Assembly: GCF_023703795.1 (NCBI RefSeq)
Contig: NZ_CP098518.1
Coordinates: forward strand, 1,612,001 to 1,676,000
From: Haloplanus sp. HW8-1
GTDB taxonomy: Archaea; Halobacteriota; Halobacteria; Halobacteriales; Haloferacaceae
DNA: 64,000 nucleotides
Direction of reading: 5' to 3'
Both the position numbers and the translations under genes were made by a program. The notes beneath the pieces were generated by a model that had not been told where the DNA came from, did not search any database, and saw nothing but the letters and a program-made list of their open reading frames with translations. This document shows, one piece after another, positions 18,896-28,350 of the stretch (position 1 is its first letter; the number at the start of each line of letters is the position of its first letter).

Positions 18896-20548
18896 ATGGT
18901 CCCCGTAGCGACGCTGAGCGAACTGGCCCTCAACGCGCTCGCAGCCACGGGGCTGGGGTGGACGACCTGGACGGCCTACCAGTCTCGGGAACAGCCCAGT
19001 GCGACCCCGTTCATCGCGCTGCTCGCTACCCTGACGCTGTGGGCGGTCTTCTCACTCGGGTCGGCGCTGCCCGGCGTCTCGGCCGTGAGTCTGCTCTCGT
19101 CGATCTTCGATCTGGCCCAGTTCGGCACCGCACTGGCGGTTCCTGGCGTCTGGACGGTGTACACACTCAGTTATACCGGCCGTGGAACCGGGCTGACGTG
19201 GAAACGAATCGTTCTACTGGCCGGTATCGTGCTTCCGGTGGTCCTCGGCGCTATCGTCATCGCGGTCGGTACCTCGGACACCGCCGTCGAACGCGCCATC
19301 GCGCCGTTGATCGGCTGGGAACTCCTGTATCTGTTCGCGCTGTTCCTGTACGCGACGTATCTTCTGGTCGATCTCGGCGGAAGCCATGCCCGCGTCTCGA
19401 ACACACAGGTGATCGTTCTGACGACGGGCGTCGCTGCCCCGTACCTCGTGAGCCTCGTCGGCAACGATACCTCTCTCGTCGGCAGTACGACGATCGGGTT
19501 GCTCGTATCGGGGGGACTGCTGGCAACTGCCGTGCGACGGTATCCAGTGATGACTGGCTTCCCGAAGGCCGATTACGTCGCCCGAACGCGCGTGGTCGAA
19601 ACGCTACAGGAGGCGCTCGTCGTCCTCGACTGGGACGACCACGTCCTCGACGTCAACGAGGCAACGGCCGAACTGTTCGATACGTCCGGGAAGGCGCTGA
19701 TCGGCGAACCGATCCGGTCGGTCATCGACGGTCTCGAAGGAACGGACCTGCCGACGGGAGCGACGGGAACGGTCGCGCTTCGGACGTCGAAGGGACGCCG
19801 ACAGTTCCAGTTCAGCGTCTCCGCAGTCGACGAAGCCGCGGCTGACGATACGGACGACCCCGTCGCCAGGACCGTCCTCTTCCGGGACGTTACCGACCGA
19901 CGAACCAGGGAACAGCGACTCACAGTTCTCAACCGCATCCTCCGTCACAACGTTCGGAACGGTCTGGACGTCGTACTCGCGTACGCCGATCGGATCGACG
20001 ACGAGGAACTTCGGGCCGGGATTCGGGAGGGTACGTCCGACCTCCTCGAACTGAGTAAAAAAGTCAGGGACGCGGAGGAGGTCATGACCGAGAGCACCGA
20101 TCCCCCGGAGCCGATCGATCTGACCGAGGTGGCGAGCACCGTCGTCGAGCGGTTTCGAACCGACGGCGAGTCGGCCGATATCTCGCTTGTCTGCCCGGAG
20201 GAAGTGTCGATCTTTTCTCATCCGACCGTGATTCGAGAAGTGCTCTCCGAACTGGTCGAGAACTCCCTCGCACACACGGCCGCGGATTCGCCACACGTCG
20301 AAATCCGGCTTCGGGAGGTGTCGGACGGGACGGTCGAACTATCCGTCGCGGACGATGGACCTGGGCTCCCCGAACGGGAACGGGAGATCCTCGCGACCGG
20401 AACGGAGACACAACTCAAACACGGCCAGGGTATCGGGCTCTGGTTCGTCAACTGGGCGATCACCCAGTTGGGAGGCGACCTTCGGTTCCGGGAGAACGAT
20501 CCCGACGGCAGTATCGTCACGATTCGGCTCTACGACGCGGTGACCTGA
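18896..20548 (+). CDS. Membrane histidine kinase with 7TM N-terminal sensor and PAS
   Basis: A 550-aa sensor kinase. The first 215 or so residues hold about seven hydrophobic helices, the 7TM N-terminal histidine-kinase module of Halobacteria. A PAS domain follows (about 225-335; VVLDWDDHVLDVNEATAELF, ending FRDVTDRRTREQ), then an H-box LNRILRHNVRNGLDVVLAY and an ATPase domain with N-box ELVENSLAH and G-boxes ADDGPGLPERE and GQGIGLWFVNW. The H-box ILRHNxRN is the haloarchaeal subtype also present in the kinase at 24.1 kb. The input signal is unknown. Confidence 0.88.
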   Translation: MVPVATLSELALNALAATGLGWTTWTAYQSREQPSATPFIALLATLTLWAVFSLGSALPGVSAVSLLSSIFDLAQFGTALAVPGVWTVYTLSYTGRGTGLTWKRIVLLAGIVLPVVLGAIVIAVGTSDTAVERAIAPLIGWELLYLFALFLYATYLLVDLGGSHARVSNTQVIVLTTGVAAPYLVSLVGNDTSLVGSTTIGLLVSGGLLATAVRRYPVMTGFPKADYVARTRVVETLQEALVVLDWDDHVLDVNEATAELFDTSGKALIGEPIRSVIDGLEGTDLPTGATGTVALRTSKGRRQFQFSVSAVDEAAADDTDDPVARTVLFRDVTDRRTREQRLTVLNRILRHNVRNGLDVVLAYADRIDDEELRAGIREGTSDLLELSKKVRDAEEVMTESTDPPEPIDLTEVASTVVERFRTDGESADISLVCPEEVSIFSHPTVIREVLSELVENSLAHTAADSPHVEIRLREVSDGTVELSVADDGPGLPEREREILATGTETQLKHGQGIGLWFVNWAITQLGGDLRFRENDPDGSIVTIRLYDAVT

Positions 20549-20705
20549 CCAGCCGGTGTGCGGCCTCGACGCGACCACCCCGCCCGAGAAGGATCTCTCC
20601 TCTCTCGATATCCCACCTGCCGGGATGATCCGCGTTCGGGCGTGGCTGTATTGGGACGAGCAACACTGTGGCGGAGTTTTTAGGGGGAGCGACGGAGGGT
20701 CTGAT

Positions 20706-21139
20706 ATGGTTCGAATTGGTCCCCCCGATCGTCCGAGACGTGGAAGTACGCCCTCGTCGGGGGGTTACTCGCGCTCCCATTTACCGCGCTCGAAGCGTGG
20801 CGCTCCCCCGAGAGAATCACGCTCGGAGCGGTCGTCGTCGGGAGCGTACTCGCCGGCTATCTGATCAAGCGACGACGCGGCAACAGCACCGCGACTGGAC
20901 TTCGTGCCGCACTCATCGGTGGGTTCCCGGCGCTCTGGGCGCTGAACGAACTGCTTTGGGCAGTCCCGACGATCCCGAACCCACCGTGGTTCCGGCTGAT
21001 CGGCGTCGCGATGACACTGGCCGTCGGCGTCCTCGTTCTGATCGTGGTGGCCGTCTTCGGCGCACTCGCCGGCCGCTTCGGTGGCTGGTTGGCCGAACTC
21101 CGTGGACACGGCGGCGTGGCCGACGCTCACCGCCCGTAA
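20706..21139 (+). pseudogene. DUF5518-like membrane protein, frameshifted near the start
   Basis: From about 20744 the frame reads KYALVGGLLALPFTALEAW and later [17 protein letters not shown], the pattern of small DUF5518-type membrane proteins (about 130 aa, four helices). This frame has no ATG, GTG or TTG before the homology starts and is closed by TGA at 20702-20704. The likely start ATG at 20706 is in another frame. One extra base in the C run at 20721-20726 would join them, so this is a recent frameshift or a sequencing error. The end (TAA 21137-21139) overlaps the next gene. Confidence 0.6.
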
Positions 21140-21524
21140 CCCCGTGCCGAGTTCGTGGTGGTACGGCGTCGCCCCCTTCCCCGCCGTCGCCGTGACGACC
21201 CTCCTCGCGCGCTTCGGATCCCGGACGTTCGTCGCCGTCTCCTCGTCCAGCGGAGAGCCGAACGTCGCGGCTGGCATCGCGTCGTTCGTCCTCGCCGTCG
21301 CCTCGTTTTGGAGCGGTATCTTCCTGGCGCTCGTCGTCCTCGGGTGCCTGCTCGCGGACGTACGGGCACTCGGGGACGGGGAAGAGTGGTCGCCGAGTGT
21401 CGCGTGGGTGTTCGCCGGCGTCACTCACCTCGGCGGTGCCGTCTTCGCGCCGCTGTTGCTCGTCTCCGTCCCGGCGCTGTCGTACTACCTGTACCGACGC
21501 CACGACCGTCTCGGAAGCGGCTGA
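21102..21524 (+). CDS. Hypothetical membrane protein
   Basis: A 140-aa protein (GTG start at 21102, alternative GTG at 21081) with about four hydrophobic helices: near WYGVAPFPAVAVTTLLA, AAGIASFVLAVASF, IFLALVVLGCLLADV and the C-terminal VFAGVTHLGGAVFAPLLLV...SYYLYRRHD. I recognise no family. It overlaps the end of the frameshifted DUF5518-like gene, so the two were probably co-transcribed. Confidence 0.6.
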   Translation: MDTAAWPTLTARNPVPSSWWYGVAPFPAVAVTTLLARFGSRTFVAVSSSSGEPNVAAGIASFVLAVASFWSGIFLALVVLGCLLADVRALGDGEEWSPSVAWVFAGVTHLGGAVFAPLLLVSVPALSYYLYRRHDRLGSG

Positions 21525-21631
21525 TGCCGCGGCCGGCGAGCGTACCGTCGACGGCGTCACACGTCGACTCGGACGTTCCTCCGACACCACCGGGTCGAGA
21601 GTCATCGACGCCGCCGGACGGTGAGGTGGAG

Positions 21632-22368
21632 TCAGGACAGGGACGTCATGGGGGACGTTGCCTCACGCAGTTGCACGAACGAATCGGCGAGAATGCCGTA
21701 CATCAGGACGACGAGCACCGAATTGATGGCGAGAGAAGCGAGCTGACCGGCCGACGGCGAGACGAAGGCGAACACCGAGCCGACGGCACCACCGATGCCG
21801 CCGAGAACGGCAAACAGAACGACAGTGCGAGCAATCGCCAGCGGTTCCCGCTCGCCAGTTCCCAACTTCGCCGGAGCGCGTCGACGGGACCGGTATCCTC
21901 GACTGCGACGGCGAACACCGCGAACTGGAGACTCACCGTGAGAAAGAGGCCGGGGAAAAACAGGAGCACGAACCCCAGCGGAATCACCACCGCGAGGACG
22001 ACACTGACGACGAGCGTGGACAGGAACGCACGGCCGAGGCGACGGGTGAACAGGTCGCCCGGCAGCGACGAGAGGGCAGGGAGGTCGCGCGTCAGCAGTC
22101 TGGCAGCGACGACGACGACGACGATGCCGAGCAGGAAGGCGACGAGGCCAAGCGCGGCGGCGACTTCGGTCGGGAGCGGGAGGGTGAAGCCGATCGTGTC
22201 GATATCACCGGACTCGACACTCGACGGGAGTCGATTCACGATGACGGTGTTCAGCGAGCCGACGAGGAGGACCTGATAGCAGATCGTGAGCACCAGAGCG
22301 ACGATACCACTGACCGAAAACGCACGTCGAGCACCGCGCCCGAGTGCTTGGCCTAATCGGAGTGCCAT
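21632..22368 (-). pseudogene. Membrane protein (DUF7847-like, glycerophosphodiesterase membrane domain type), frameshifted
   Basis: Starting at ATG 22368 (MALRLGQALGRGARRAF) the frame encodes several hydrophobic helices and the motif DALRRSWELASGNRWRLLA typical of the glycerophosphoryl-diester-phosphodiesterase membrane-domain/DUF7847 group. At about 21815-21830 the family-like sequence jumps frame and goes on as VVLFAVLGGIGGAVGSVFAF to the TGA at 21632-21634. A single indel therefore splits an otherwise intact gene of about 245 codons. It may be inactivated, or the assembly may carry an error. No slippery site is seen at the shift. Confidence 0.6.
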
Positions 22369-22618
22369 GCGACGTCCTTCGAGGATCCGCCGCGTGAAAA
22401 CCGAGCCAGCGTTTCTCGCTCGGAAAATCAGCGGACAGTTGGATGCGGGGGGACGATCCGCTCCGGTCTCTCCCCAAGCGGGGGATAACCGACCTCGCCG
22501 AGGGCCGACGATATCCCCATCGTGCACTACCGAGTGGTTCGTCCGCGGGAGTTACCCACGAGTTGCTATCGGGGAAACATCGAGACACGTTGAACTGCGT
22601 CCGAGACCACCGGCCACC

Positions 22619-23809
22619 ATGTCTGGACGTCGAGACGGTCGACAGCACGACGACGAAGTATCGACTCGACGCCGGCGAAGCCCGGACACGACGCCGCCGG
22701 GAGAACCCGACGGCCCACCGGACGCCGGACCCGGACGAACCGATTCTCGGCGGCCGATTTCCCGCAGACGGACCCTCCGGTCTCTCGGTGTCCTCCTCGC
22801 CGGCTTCGGAACCGGTTGCATCGGCGGGTCCGGTCCGTCTTCCGACCGAATCCGCTGGAAGAGGGGTATCCGCGGCAGACCCCTCCTCGACGATGGGACG
22901 CTCTACGTCATGGGGCGACTGACGCTCCACGCACTGTCGCCGACCGACGGGAGCACACGGTGGACGACCGAATACAGCGAAGGCGACTTCGATCAGCGGC
23001 TCTGTCTCGGTAGCGACATCGCAGTCGACGACCGTCGACTCTACGTTCCCGGGTGCGACGGGCTTCGCTCCCTCCGGCGATCCGACGGCGAGCGGACCTG
23101 GTTCGTCGGATCGCCACTCAGACAGGGTGTCGGGGTCGGCGACGGACGGGTGTACGCGAACGCCGACGATCTGCTCGCGGTCGATGCCGACAGTGGTGAC
23201 GTCGTCTGGCGCGCGAACACCGGCGGTGATCGTCTCACCAGACCGGCAGCGACCGCCGACGGGGTCGTCCACACCAACCGCGTCGACGGGGTGGTCACCG
23301 CGTTCGACCGCGACGGCGAGCGACGATGGCACCATCGCACCGACACCGAGACCCGAAGTCCAACGATTGCCGGCGAAACCGTCTACGTAGCCACATCGAC
23401 CGAACCGGGACGGAGGGGTCGACTGCTCGCGCTGAACCGTGCGGACGGCTCCATCCGGTGGGCGGTCGACACGCCGTCGCCGAAACGCGGGACGCGTCCG
23501 GTCGTCGACCGTGACACGGTGTATCTCGGCTGTAGTGGCCGGGATCACGGAACGCTCGTCGCACTCGATCGCTCGGACGGCGCCGAACGGTGGTCGTTCA
23601 CGGACGAGAACAGCACCGTCTACGAACCGGCGGTGACCGACGAGACGGTGTACGCCGGGTCGAACGACGATCACGTCTACGCGTTCTCGCGGACCGGTGA
23701 CCCCGAGTGGCAGACCGAGACGAACGGCGTCGTCGGGTCGGTCGTCGCCGGCGAGGAGTTGCTCTACGCGGCGACCAACGAACGGCTTTTGGCCATCGAA
23801 CGGTCGTGA
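22619..23809 (+). CDS. PQQ-type beta-propeller lipoprotein
   Basis: The 396-aa protein has a long charged N-terminus, then a twin-arginine signal (SRRRTLRSLGVLLAGFGTGC) with lipobox Cys at about residue 68. The rest is a beta-propeller of about seven blades of the PQQ/BamB kind, each with an AxDRxDGxxRW or xxVYAGS pattern (for example ALNRADGSIRWAV, ALDRSDGAERWSF, HVYAFSRTGDPEW). It should lie on the outer face of the cell membrane. Ligands are unknown; PQQ itself is not implied by the fold. ATG 22619 was chosen because upstream codons overlap the promoter side of the divergent gene. Confidence 0.83.
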   Translation: MSGRRDGRQHDDEVSTRRRRSPDTTPPGEPDGPPDAGPGRTDSRRPISRRRTLRSLGVLLAGFGTGCIGGSGPSSDRIRWKRGIRGRPLLDDGTLYVMGRLTLHALSPTDGSTRWTTEYSEGDFDQRLCLGSDIAVDDRRLYVPGCDGLRSLRRSDGERTWFVGSPLRQGVGVGDGRVYANADDLLAVDADSGDVVWRANTGGDRLTRPAATADGVVHTNRVDGVVTAFDRDGERRWHHRTDTETRSPTIAGETVYVATSTEPGRRGRLLALNRADGSIRWAVDTPSPKRGTRPVVDRDTVYLGCSGRDHGTLVALDRSDGAERWSFTDENSTVYEPAVTDETVYAGSNDDHVYAFSRTGDPEWQTETNGVVGSVVAGEELLYAATNERLLAIERS

Positions 23810-24093
23810 TCGCCTCCGTATCGCACAACTCGGGTGGGGTGCTGATGGGCTTCGATCGTGACGGCGGTTCTCGGCCGTCGCGACTGGAGTCCCCGACGAC
23901 GACGTCCGAACGATCGGGCGTGCAGACGCGGCATTCGGCGGGACGGGAGATCGGACGCCGGTCGTGAGGCGACGGAGTCGATCCGACGCCGACGGATGGC
24001 GATACCACGACCGGACCACCGGTGAAATTAAGCCGCTCCTCCGGTAGCGTCCAACATGATCGGGGTCGGCAACGAAACGCCCCGAATTCCGGG
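23810..24093 (+). promoter_or_regulatory. Intergenic with TATA box for the next kinase
   Basis: No gene is seen. GAAATTAA at 24024-24031 is the best TATA candidate, about 65 bp before ATG 24094, predicting a leader of about 40 nt. Confidence 0.4.
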
Positions 24094-25971
24094 ATGAGTC
24101 TCGACTCCTACCTTCCCGAGTCCGTCCGCTCGCGGTACGCACTGAGACTCTTCGGCGTCTCGCTCGTCATCGTCCTCCTGATTACGGCGCTCACGACTGT
24201 GACCGTCTTCCAAGTCTCCGACCGCGTCCGTGACAACCAACTCCGGTCGGTCGAGACGAACGCCGAACTCGAGGCTCGTGCGCTCGGCCAGTGGATCGAC
24301 GGCAAGCAGCAGGTGGTGCGAACGCTCTCGAACCACGAGGGGCTGACGCCGGTCTCCGGGAACCGAACGCAGGCCACCCTCGACGCCGAACTCGGGTCGC
24401 TCTCGCCGGAGACGGCGTCGCTCTCGATCGTCGAACGGCGCCCTCACACCCACTCCAACGGGACGACCGAGACCATCGTCGCCAGCACCAACAGGCGATC
24501 GATCGGTCGGTCGCTGTCGGTGACCGACATCGACTGGAAACCGACGGTCGGGTTCAACTTCGAGGGTACCGACGACGTGATCCTTTCGCTGGTGTACACG
24601 GACGGCAACGAAACCCTCGTCGCGCTGGCGTCGCCGATGCCGGACGGGGAGCACGTTCTCGTCGCCGAGTACCGAACGAGCGTCCGGGCCGAACGGTTCA
24701 CCAGCGCGATCTCAGGGACGGACACGCTCGTACTCGGTGGATTCACCGCCTACGTCCTGTTCGACGAGAACGAATCCGACGGGATCACTCCCTACGAGGG
24801 TGACCGGGCGAACACGACCATCGGGCGAACGATCCTCCGGTCCGAGCCGACCACCGACATCCACGGGGCAGTACTCACCGATACCGAAGTGAAGGGATAC
24901 CACAGCGTTCCCGGGGAGAAGGTCGACTGGGTGGTCGTCAAGGAGGTTCCGCGATCGAAGGCCCTCGCGGTGACCGACCGGGTACAGCGTGACCTCTGGT
25001 TGCTGGTCGCCATCGTGATGGCCGGCTTTCTACTCATCGGCGGCGTCATCCAACTGGGTCCGATCCGGTCGATCAAACGGCTGGCGAAGCAGGCCAACGC
25101 GATTGCAGAGGGCGATCTCAGCGTCGACGTGGACCGCGACGGCCGGATCGACGAGGTCGGAGAGGTTCAGTCGGCGTTCGACAACATCAAAGGCTACATC
25201 GAGACGATCACCGAACAGGCCGAGGCGCTCTCCAGAAAAGCGTTCGACGACGACGTGTTGCAGGCCGAAGTCCCCGGTCGCGTCGGCGAGTCGGTGGCGA
25301 CGATGCACCACGACCTGCAACAGTTCATCACCCGACTCGAAGTCCTGAATCGCATCCTCCGTCACAACCTCCGGAACCAACTCGACGTCATCAACAGCCA
25401 CGCCGAGGCCCTCGAAGACACCGAGCATCGCGAGGCGATCCTCGCGGCGACTGGGACGTTGGCTGCCCTGGGTGCTCGCGCCCGCCACATCGACTACATC
25501 CTCTCTAAGGATCCCAGACCGACGACGATCGATCTCGCCGACCGGATCGAGGCAGTGCTGAGCGACGTCGAGACCGACGACGTTACCGTCGGAACCTCGC
25601 TTTCCGACGACGCGACGGTGGTCACCGACGCCGAGATCTGCACCACCGTGCTCCGGAGCCCCCTGGAAAACGCAGTCGAGTACGCCGACGCCAGCGTCAC
25701 CGTCTCGGTCGAACCCTCCGAGACGGGCTGTATCGTCGAAATCGGCGACGACGGGCCGGGGATTCCCGCGTCCGAACTGGAGCCGTTGTCTACCGAACGG
25801 GAGACGTCGTTACAGCACGGCCGCGGGCTGGGGCTCTGGGAACTGAAGTGGGGGGTCGACACACTCGACGGCGACCTCTCGTTCGTAACCGACGACGGCA
25901 CGACGGTGGTGATCCGGCTGCCGGATCTCGACGCGACCGGGGACAGCCAACCTCGCGACGCGTCCCGCTGA
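24094..25971 (+). CDS. Membrane sensor histidine kinase with extracellular Cache-like domain and HAMP
   Basis: A 625-aa kinase. A first membrane helix (about residues 18-42, LFGVSLVIVLLITALTTVTVF) precedes an outside domain of about 260 residues with Cache-like strands. The second helix (LLVAIVMAGFLLIGGVIQL) leads to a HAMP region (IKRLAKQANAIAEGDLSVDV). The cytoplasmic kinase has H-box LNRILRHNLRNQLDVI and an ATPase domain with IGDDGPGIPASE and GRGLGLWELKWG. The start ATG 24094 fits the membrane topology. An extracellular ligand is implied. It shares its kinase core type with the 18896 gene. Confidence 0.87.
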   Translation: MSLDSYLPESVRSRYALRLFGVSLVIVLLITALTTVTVFQVSDRVRDNQLRSVETNAELEARALGQWIDGKQQVVRTLSNHEGLTPVSGNRTQATLDAELGSLSPETASLSIVERRPHTHSNGTTETIVASTNRRSIGRSLSVTDIDWKPTVGFNFEGTDDVILSLVYTDGNETLVALASPMPDGEHVLVAEYRTSVRAERFTSAISGTDTLVLGGFTAYVLFDENESDGITPYEGDRANTTIGRTILRSEPTTDIHGAVLTDTEVKGYHSVPGEKVDWVVVKEVPRSKALAVTDRVQRDLWLLVAIVMAGFLLIGGVIQLGPIRSIKRLAKQANAIAEGDLSVDVDRDGRIDEVGEVQSAFDNIKGYIETITEQAEALSRKAFDDDVLQAEVPGRVGESVATMHHDLQQFITRLEVLNRILRHNLRNQLDVINSHAEALEDTEHREAILAATGTLAALGARARHIDYILSKDPRPTTIDLADRIEAVLSDVETDDVTVGTSLSDDATVVTDAEICTTVLRSPLENAVEYADASVTVSVEPSETGCIVEIGDDGPGIPASELEPLSTERETSLQHGRGLGLWELKWGVDTLDGDLSFVTDDGTTVVIRLPDLDATGDSQPRDASR

Positions 25972-26034
25972 CTCGCGGCTCCGGGTCGGCATCCCGAGAC
26001 ACACTCCGTTCGCGTCCCGCCCCGATCGCTCCCC

Positions 26035-26160
26035 GATTCGAACCACAGGATCGGTTTCGGGGGTTGCACGACTCGCGTCGCTCGCGCCACTCCCTGATTC
26101 AAATCCGCAGAAGACGGCTTTCAGGACCGCTCGCTTCGCTCGTGGTCGTTGGAATCCTGA
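26035..26160. repeat. tRNA T-arm-like fragments downstream of tRNA-Gly
   Basis: Short T-arm-like pieces occur here: GATTCGAACCA near 26036 and GATTCAAATCC near 26096, followed by an imperfect palindromic CGCTCGCTTCGCTCG stretch. They resemble the orphan pieces next to tRNA-Glu at 7.4-7.6 kb and may be worn integration scars. Confidence 0.35.
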
Positions 26161-26163
26161 AAA

Positions 26164-26234
26164 TGCGCTGGCCGGGATTTGAACCCGGGTTGTGACCATG
26201 GCAAGGTCACGTGATACCACTACACTACCAGCGC
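26164..26234 (-). tRNA. tRNA-Gly (anticodon GCC)
   Basis: The minus strand folds as a cloverleaf: acceptor GCGCTGG with CCAGCGC and discriminator A; anticodon arm GACCT-TGCCA-T region with GCC in a seven-base loop; T arm GGGTTCAAATCCC. CCA is not encoded and no intron is seen. CTTAATTG at 26264-26271 is a TATA box 30-37 bp upstream. Confidence 0.93.
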
Positions 26235-26390
26235 ACTTCGCATTCACATCAAACCGGGAAGGACAATTAAGCGTTCCGAAATCCGCGCCAACTCGACGCC
26301 GGCGTGGGGACGACTGTCGTGGAAGAACTCCCCACGAATCGACGTCTCGGAGCGTGTGACGCCCTCACAGCCCGATCGGTCTTTCGCTAC

Positions 26391-26398
26391 CCTTTTAC
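26391..26398 (+). promoter_or_regulatory. Likely TATA box of the SPOUT/ribosomal operon
   Basis: CCTTTTAC lies about 56-63 bp before ATG 26454, predicting a transcript start near 26422. It is the last AT-rich stretch before the long gene run from the methyltransferase to secY. Confidence 0.45.
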
Positions 26399-26453
26399 CG
26401 GAGGATGCGGTACGGAGCCTACAGTCTAGTGACGTGACGCGGAAAGGCCCGGC

Positions 26454-27326
26454 ATGACGTTCGACGTACTCGTGCCGTCTTCCCTCGTCCGGGAAGCCGA
26501 GGACAAACGCGAGGCGACTCGCAAACTCGGTTACGTCGCCCGTGCGGCGACGGTGTTCCGGGCGGATCGGCTCGTCGTCTTCCCTGACAGGGAGGGCGAA
26601 CGACGCTGGGGAGGCGGGTTCGTCGAGGTCGTGCTTCGGTACGCCGCCACGCCCCCCTACCTCCGAAAGGATGCGTGGGGACGGCGGGACGAACTGGAGT
26701 ACGTCGGCGTGTTGCCGCCCCTCCGCGTCTCGTCACGGACCGGCTTCGGACCTGACCGTCCGGGGTCGTTGCAAGAAGGAATCGTGACCGAGGTCGGACC
26801 TGACGGCCGCGTTCGGGTCAATTGCGCACTGCAACACCCGATCTCCCTCCTCCTCCCGGACGGGATGGAGGTGAGCGAAGGAGAGCGCGTCGCCATCAGG
26901 ATCTCTTCGAGAGAGCCGGTCCGCGCCCGAATCGTCGACGAACCCCCACCGGGGTTCGCGGTTCGGCGCGCGGGCCTGTCGGAAGCGCTGGCCCGCCCCG
27001 ACGCGGGGCTACGGATCGCCACGTCCCGCCACGGGACGGAGCTGTCGGTCGATCGACTGGCCGACGTCGTGGGGCGCTCCGGGGGCGACATGACCGTCGC
27101 CTTCGGGGCGCCGGGCCGTGGGCTTCCGGCGATCCTCGACATGCTTGTCGAGGACGTCGCCACGGACGAAGCCGACGCGGACGACTTCGCCGTCGGCGAC
27201 CCGGACGTCGAACCCGGACCGGGGTTCGACCTCTGGCTGAATACGATTCCGCGACAGGGAAGCGAGACGGTGCGAACGGAGGAGGCGATGTTCGCGTCGC
27301 TCGCGCCCCTGACACTCACGGAGTAA
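26454..27326 (+). CDS. Putative SPOUT-family RNA methyltransferase (DUF171/SPOUT1-like)
   Basis: The 290-aa protein resembles the archaeal SPOUT1/C9orf114 family of knotted RNA methyltransferases that often precede rpl3. Visible features are an N-terminal VLVPSSLVREAEDKREATRKLG, PYLRKDAW, an OB-like insert (GIVTEVGPDGRVRVNCALQ), and a C-terminal knot region FGAPGRGLPAIL and WLNTIPRQGSETVRTEEA. RNA target is not known; ribosomal RNA is inferred from the operon. It is 4 nt from rpl3. Confidence 0.82.
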   Translation: MTFDVLVPSSLVREAEDKREATRKLGYVARAATVFRADRLVVFPDREGERRWGGGFVEVVLRYAATPPYLRKDAWGRRDELEYVGVLPPLRVSSRTGFGPDRPGSLQEGIVTEVGPDGRVRVNCALQHPISLLLPDGMEVSEGERVAIRISSREPVRARIVDEPPPGFAVRRAGLSEALARPDAGLRIATSRHGTELSVDRLADVVGRSGGDMTVAFGAPGRGLPAILDMLVEDVATDEADADDFAVGDPDVEPGPGFDLWLNTIPRQGSETVRTEEAMFASLAPLTLTE

Positions 27327-27330
27327 ATCC

Positions 27331-28347
27331 ATGCCACAACCAAGCAGACCACGAAAAGGCTCGATGGGATTCGGTCCGCGCAAACGCGCGACCAGTGAAG
27401 TCCCGCGTATTCGCTCGTGGCCCGACGACGACGGCGCCCCCGCGCTGCAGGGCTTTGCCGGCTACAAGGCCGGCATGACCCACGTCGTCATGGTCAATGA
27501 CGAGGCCAACTCTCCCCGCGAAGGAATGGAGGAGTCGGTCCCGGTGACCGTCGTCGAGACGCCGCCGATGCGGGCAGTCGCCCTGCGAGCCTACGAAGAG
27601 ACGTCGTACGGACTGAAGCCGGCAACCGAAGTGTGGACCGACGAGTTCCACCCGGAACTCGACCGCACGCTCGACCTGCCGGCCGAAGACAGCTTCGAGG
27701 ACGACGCCGAGTCCCTCCGCGAGGCCGTCGAGCGCGGTGCGGTCGACGACCTGCGGATGATCACCCACACGACCCCGAGCGACCTGGCGAACGTCCCGAA
27801 GAAGAAACCGGACGTGATGGAGACGCGCGTCGGCGGCGGGAGCCTCGACGAGCGCGTCGACTTCGGACTCGACCTCGTCGCCGACGGCGGCGAACACGAC
27901 ATGTCGGACGTGTTCCGCGCCGGCGAGTTCATGGACGCAAGCGGCATCACGAAGGGAAAGGGCACCCAGGGTCCGGTCAAGCGCTGGGGCGTCCAGAAGC
28001 GGAAGGGCAAACACGCCCGCCAAGGGTGGCGCCGACGCATCGGCAACCTCGGCCCGTGGAACCCCTCCCGCGTGCGCTCGACCGTCCCCCAGCAGGGACA
28101 GACGGGCTACCACCAGCGGACGGAGCTCAACAAACGCCTGATCGACATGGGTGACGGCGACGAGGCGTCGGTCGACGGCGGCTTCGTCAACTACGGCGAG
28201 GTCGATGGGCCCTACGCGCTCGTCAAGGGCTCGCTACCGGGGCCGGATCAGCGCCTCCTGCGTTTCCGCCCGGCCGTCCGACCGAACGACCAACCGCGCC
28301 TCGACCCCGAGGTGCGCTACGTTTCGACCGCATCCAACCAGGGATAA
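27331..28347 (+). CDS. rpl3: 50S ribosomal protein L3 (uL3)
   Basis: Large-subunit protein near the peptidyl-transferase centre. The 338 residues show the archaeal/eukaryal form: N-terminal RPRKGSMGFGPRKRA, LQGFAGYKAGMTHV, and GVTKGKGTQG-like SGITKGKGTQGPVKRWGVQKRKGKHARQGWRRRIGNLGPWNPSRV (loop reaching the active centre). First ribosomal gene of the S10-like cluster; 3 nt separate it from rpl4. Confidence 0.97.
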   Translation: MPQPSRPRKGSMGFGPRKRATSEVPRIRSWPDDDGAPALQGFAGYKAGMTHVVMVNDEANSPREGMEESVPVTVVETPPMRAVALRAYEETSYGLKPATEVWTDEFHPELDRTLDLPAEDSFEDDAESLREAVERGAVDDLRMITHTTPSDLANVPKKKPDVMETRVGGGSLDERVDFGLDLVADGGEHDMSDVFRAGEFMDASGITKGKGTQGPVKRWGVQKRKGKHARQGWRRRIGNLGPWNPSRVRSTVPQQGQTGYHQRTELNKRLIDMGDGDEASVDGGFVNYGEVDGPYALVKGSLPGPDQRLLRFRPAVRPNDQPRLDPEVRYVSTASNQG

Positions 28348-28350
28348 CCA

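Noticed and set aside
18391-19845. 484-codon plus-strand frame overlapping the 7TM kinase
   Set aside because: Arg-rich out-of-frame reading of the kinase gene without helices or motifs.
22205-24142. 645-codon open frame on the minus strand
   Set aside because: It is antisense to the PQQ-propeller gene and parts of its neighbours; its product has no domain pattern. Long antisense frames are expected in GC-rich haloarchaeal genes.
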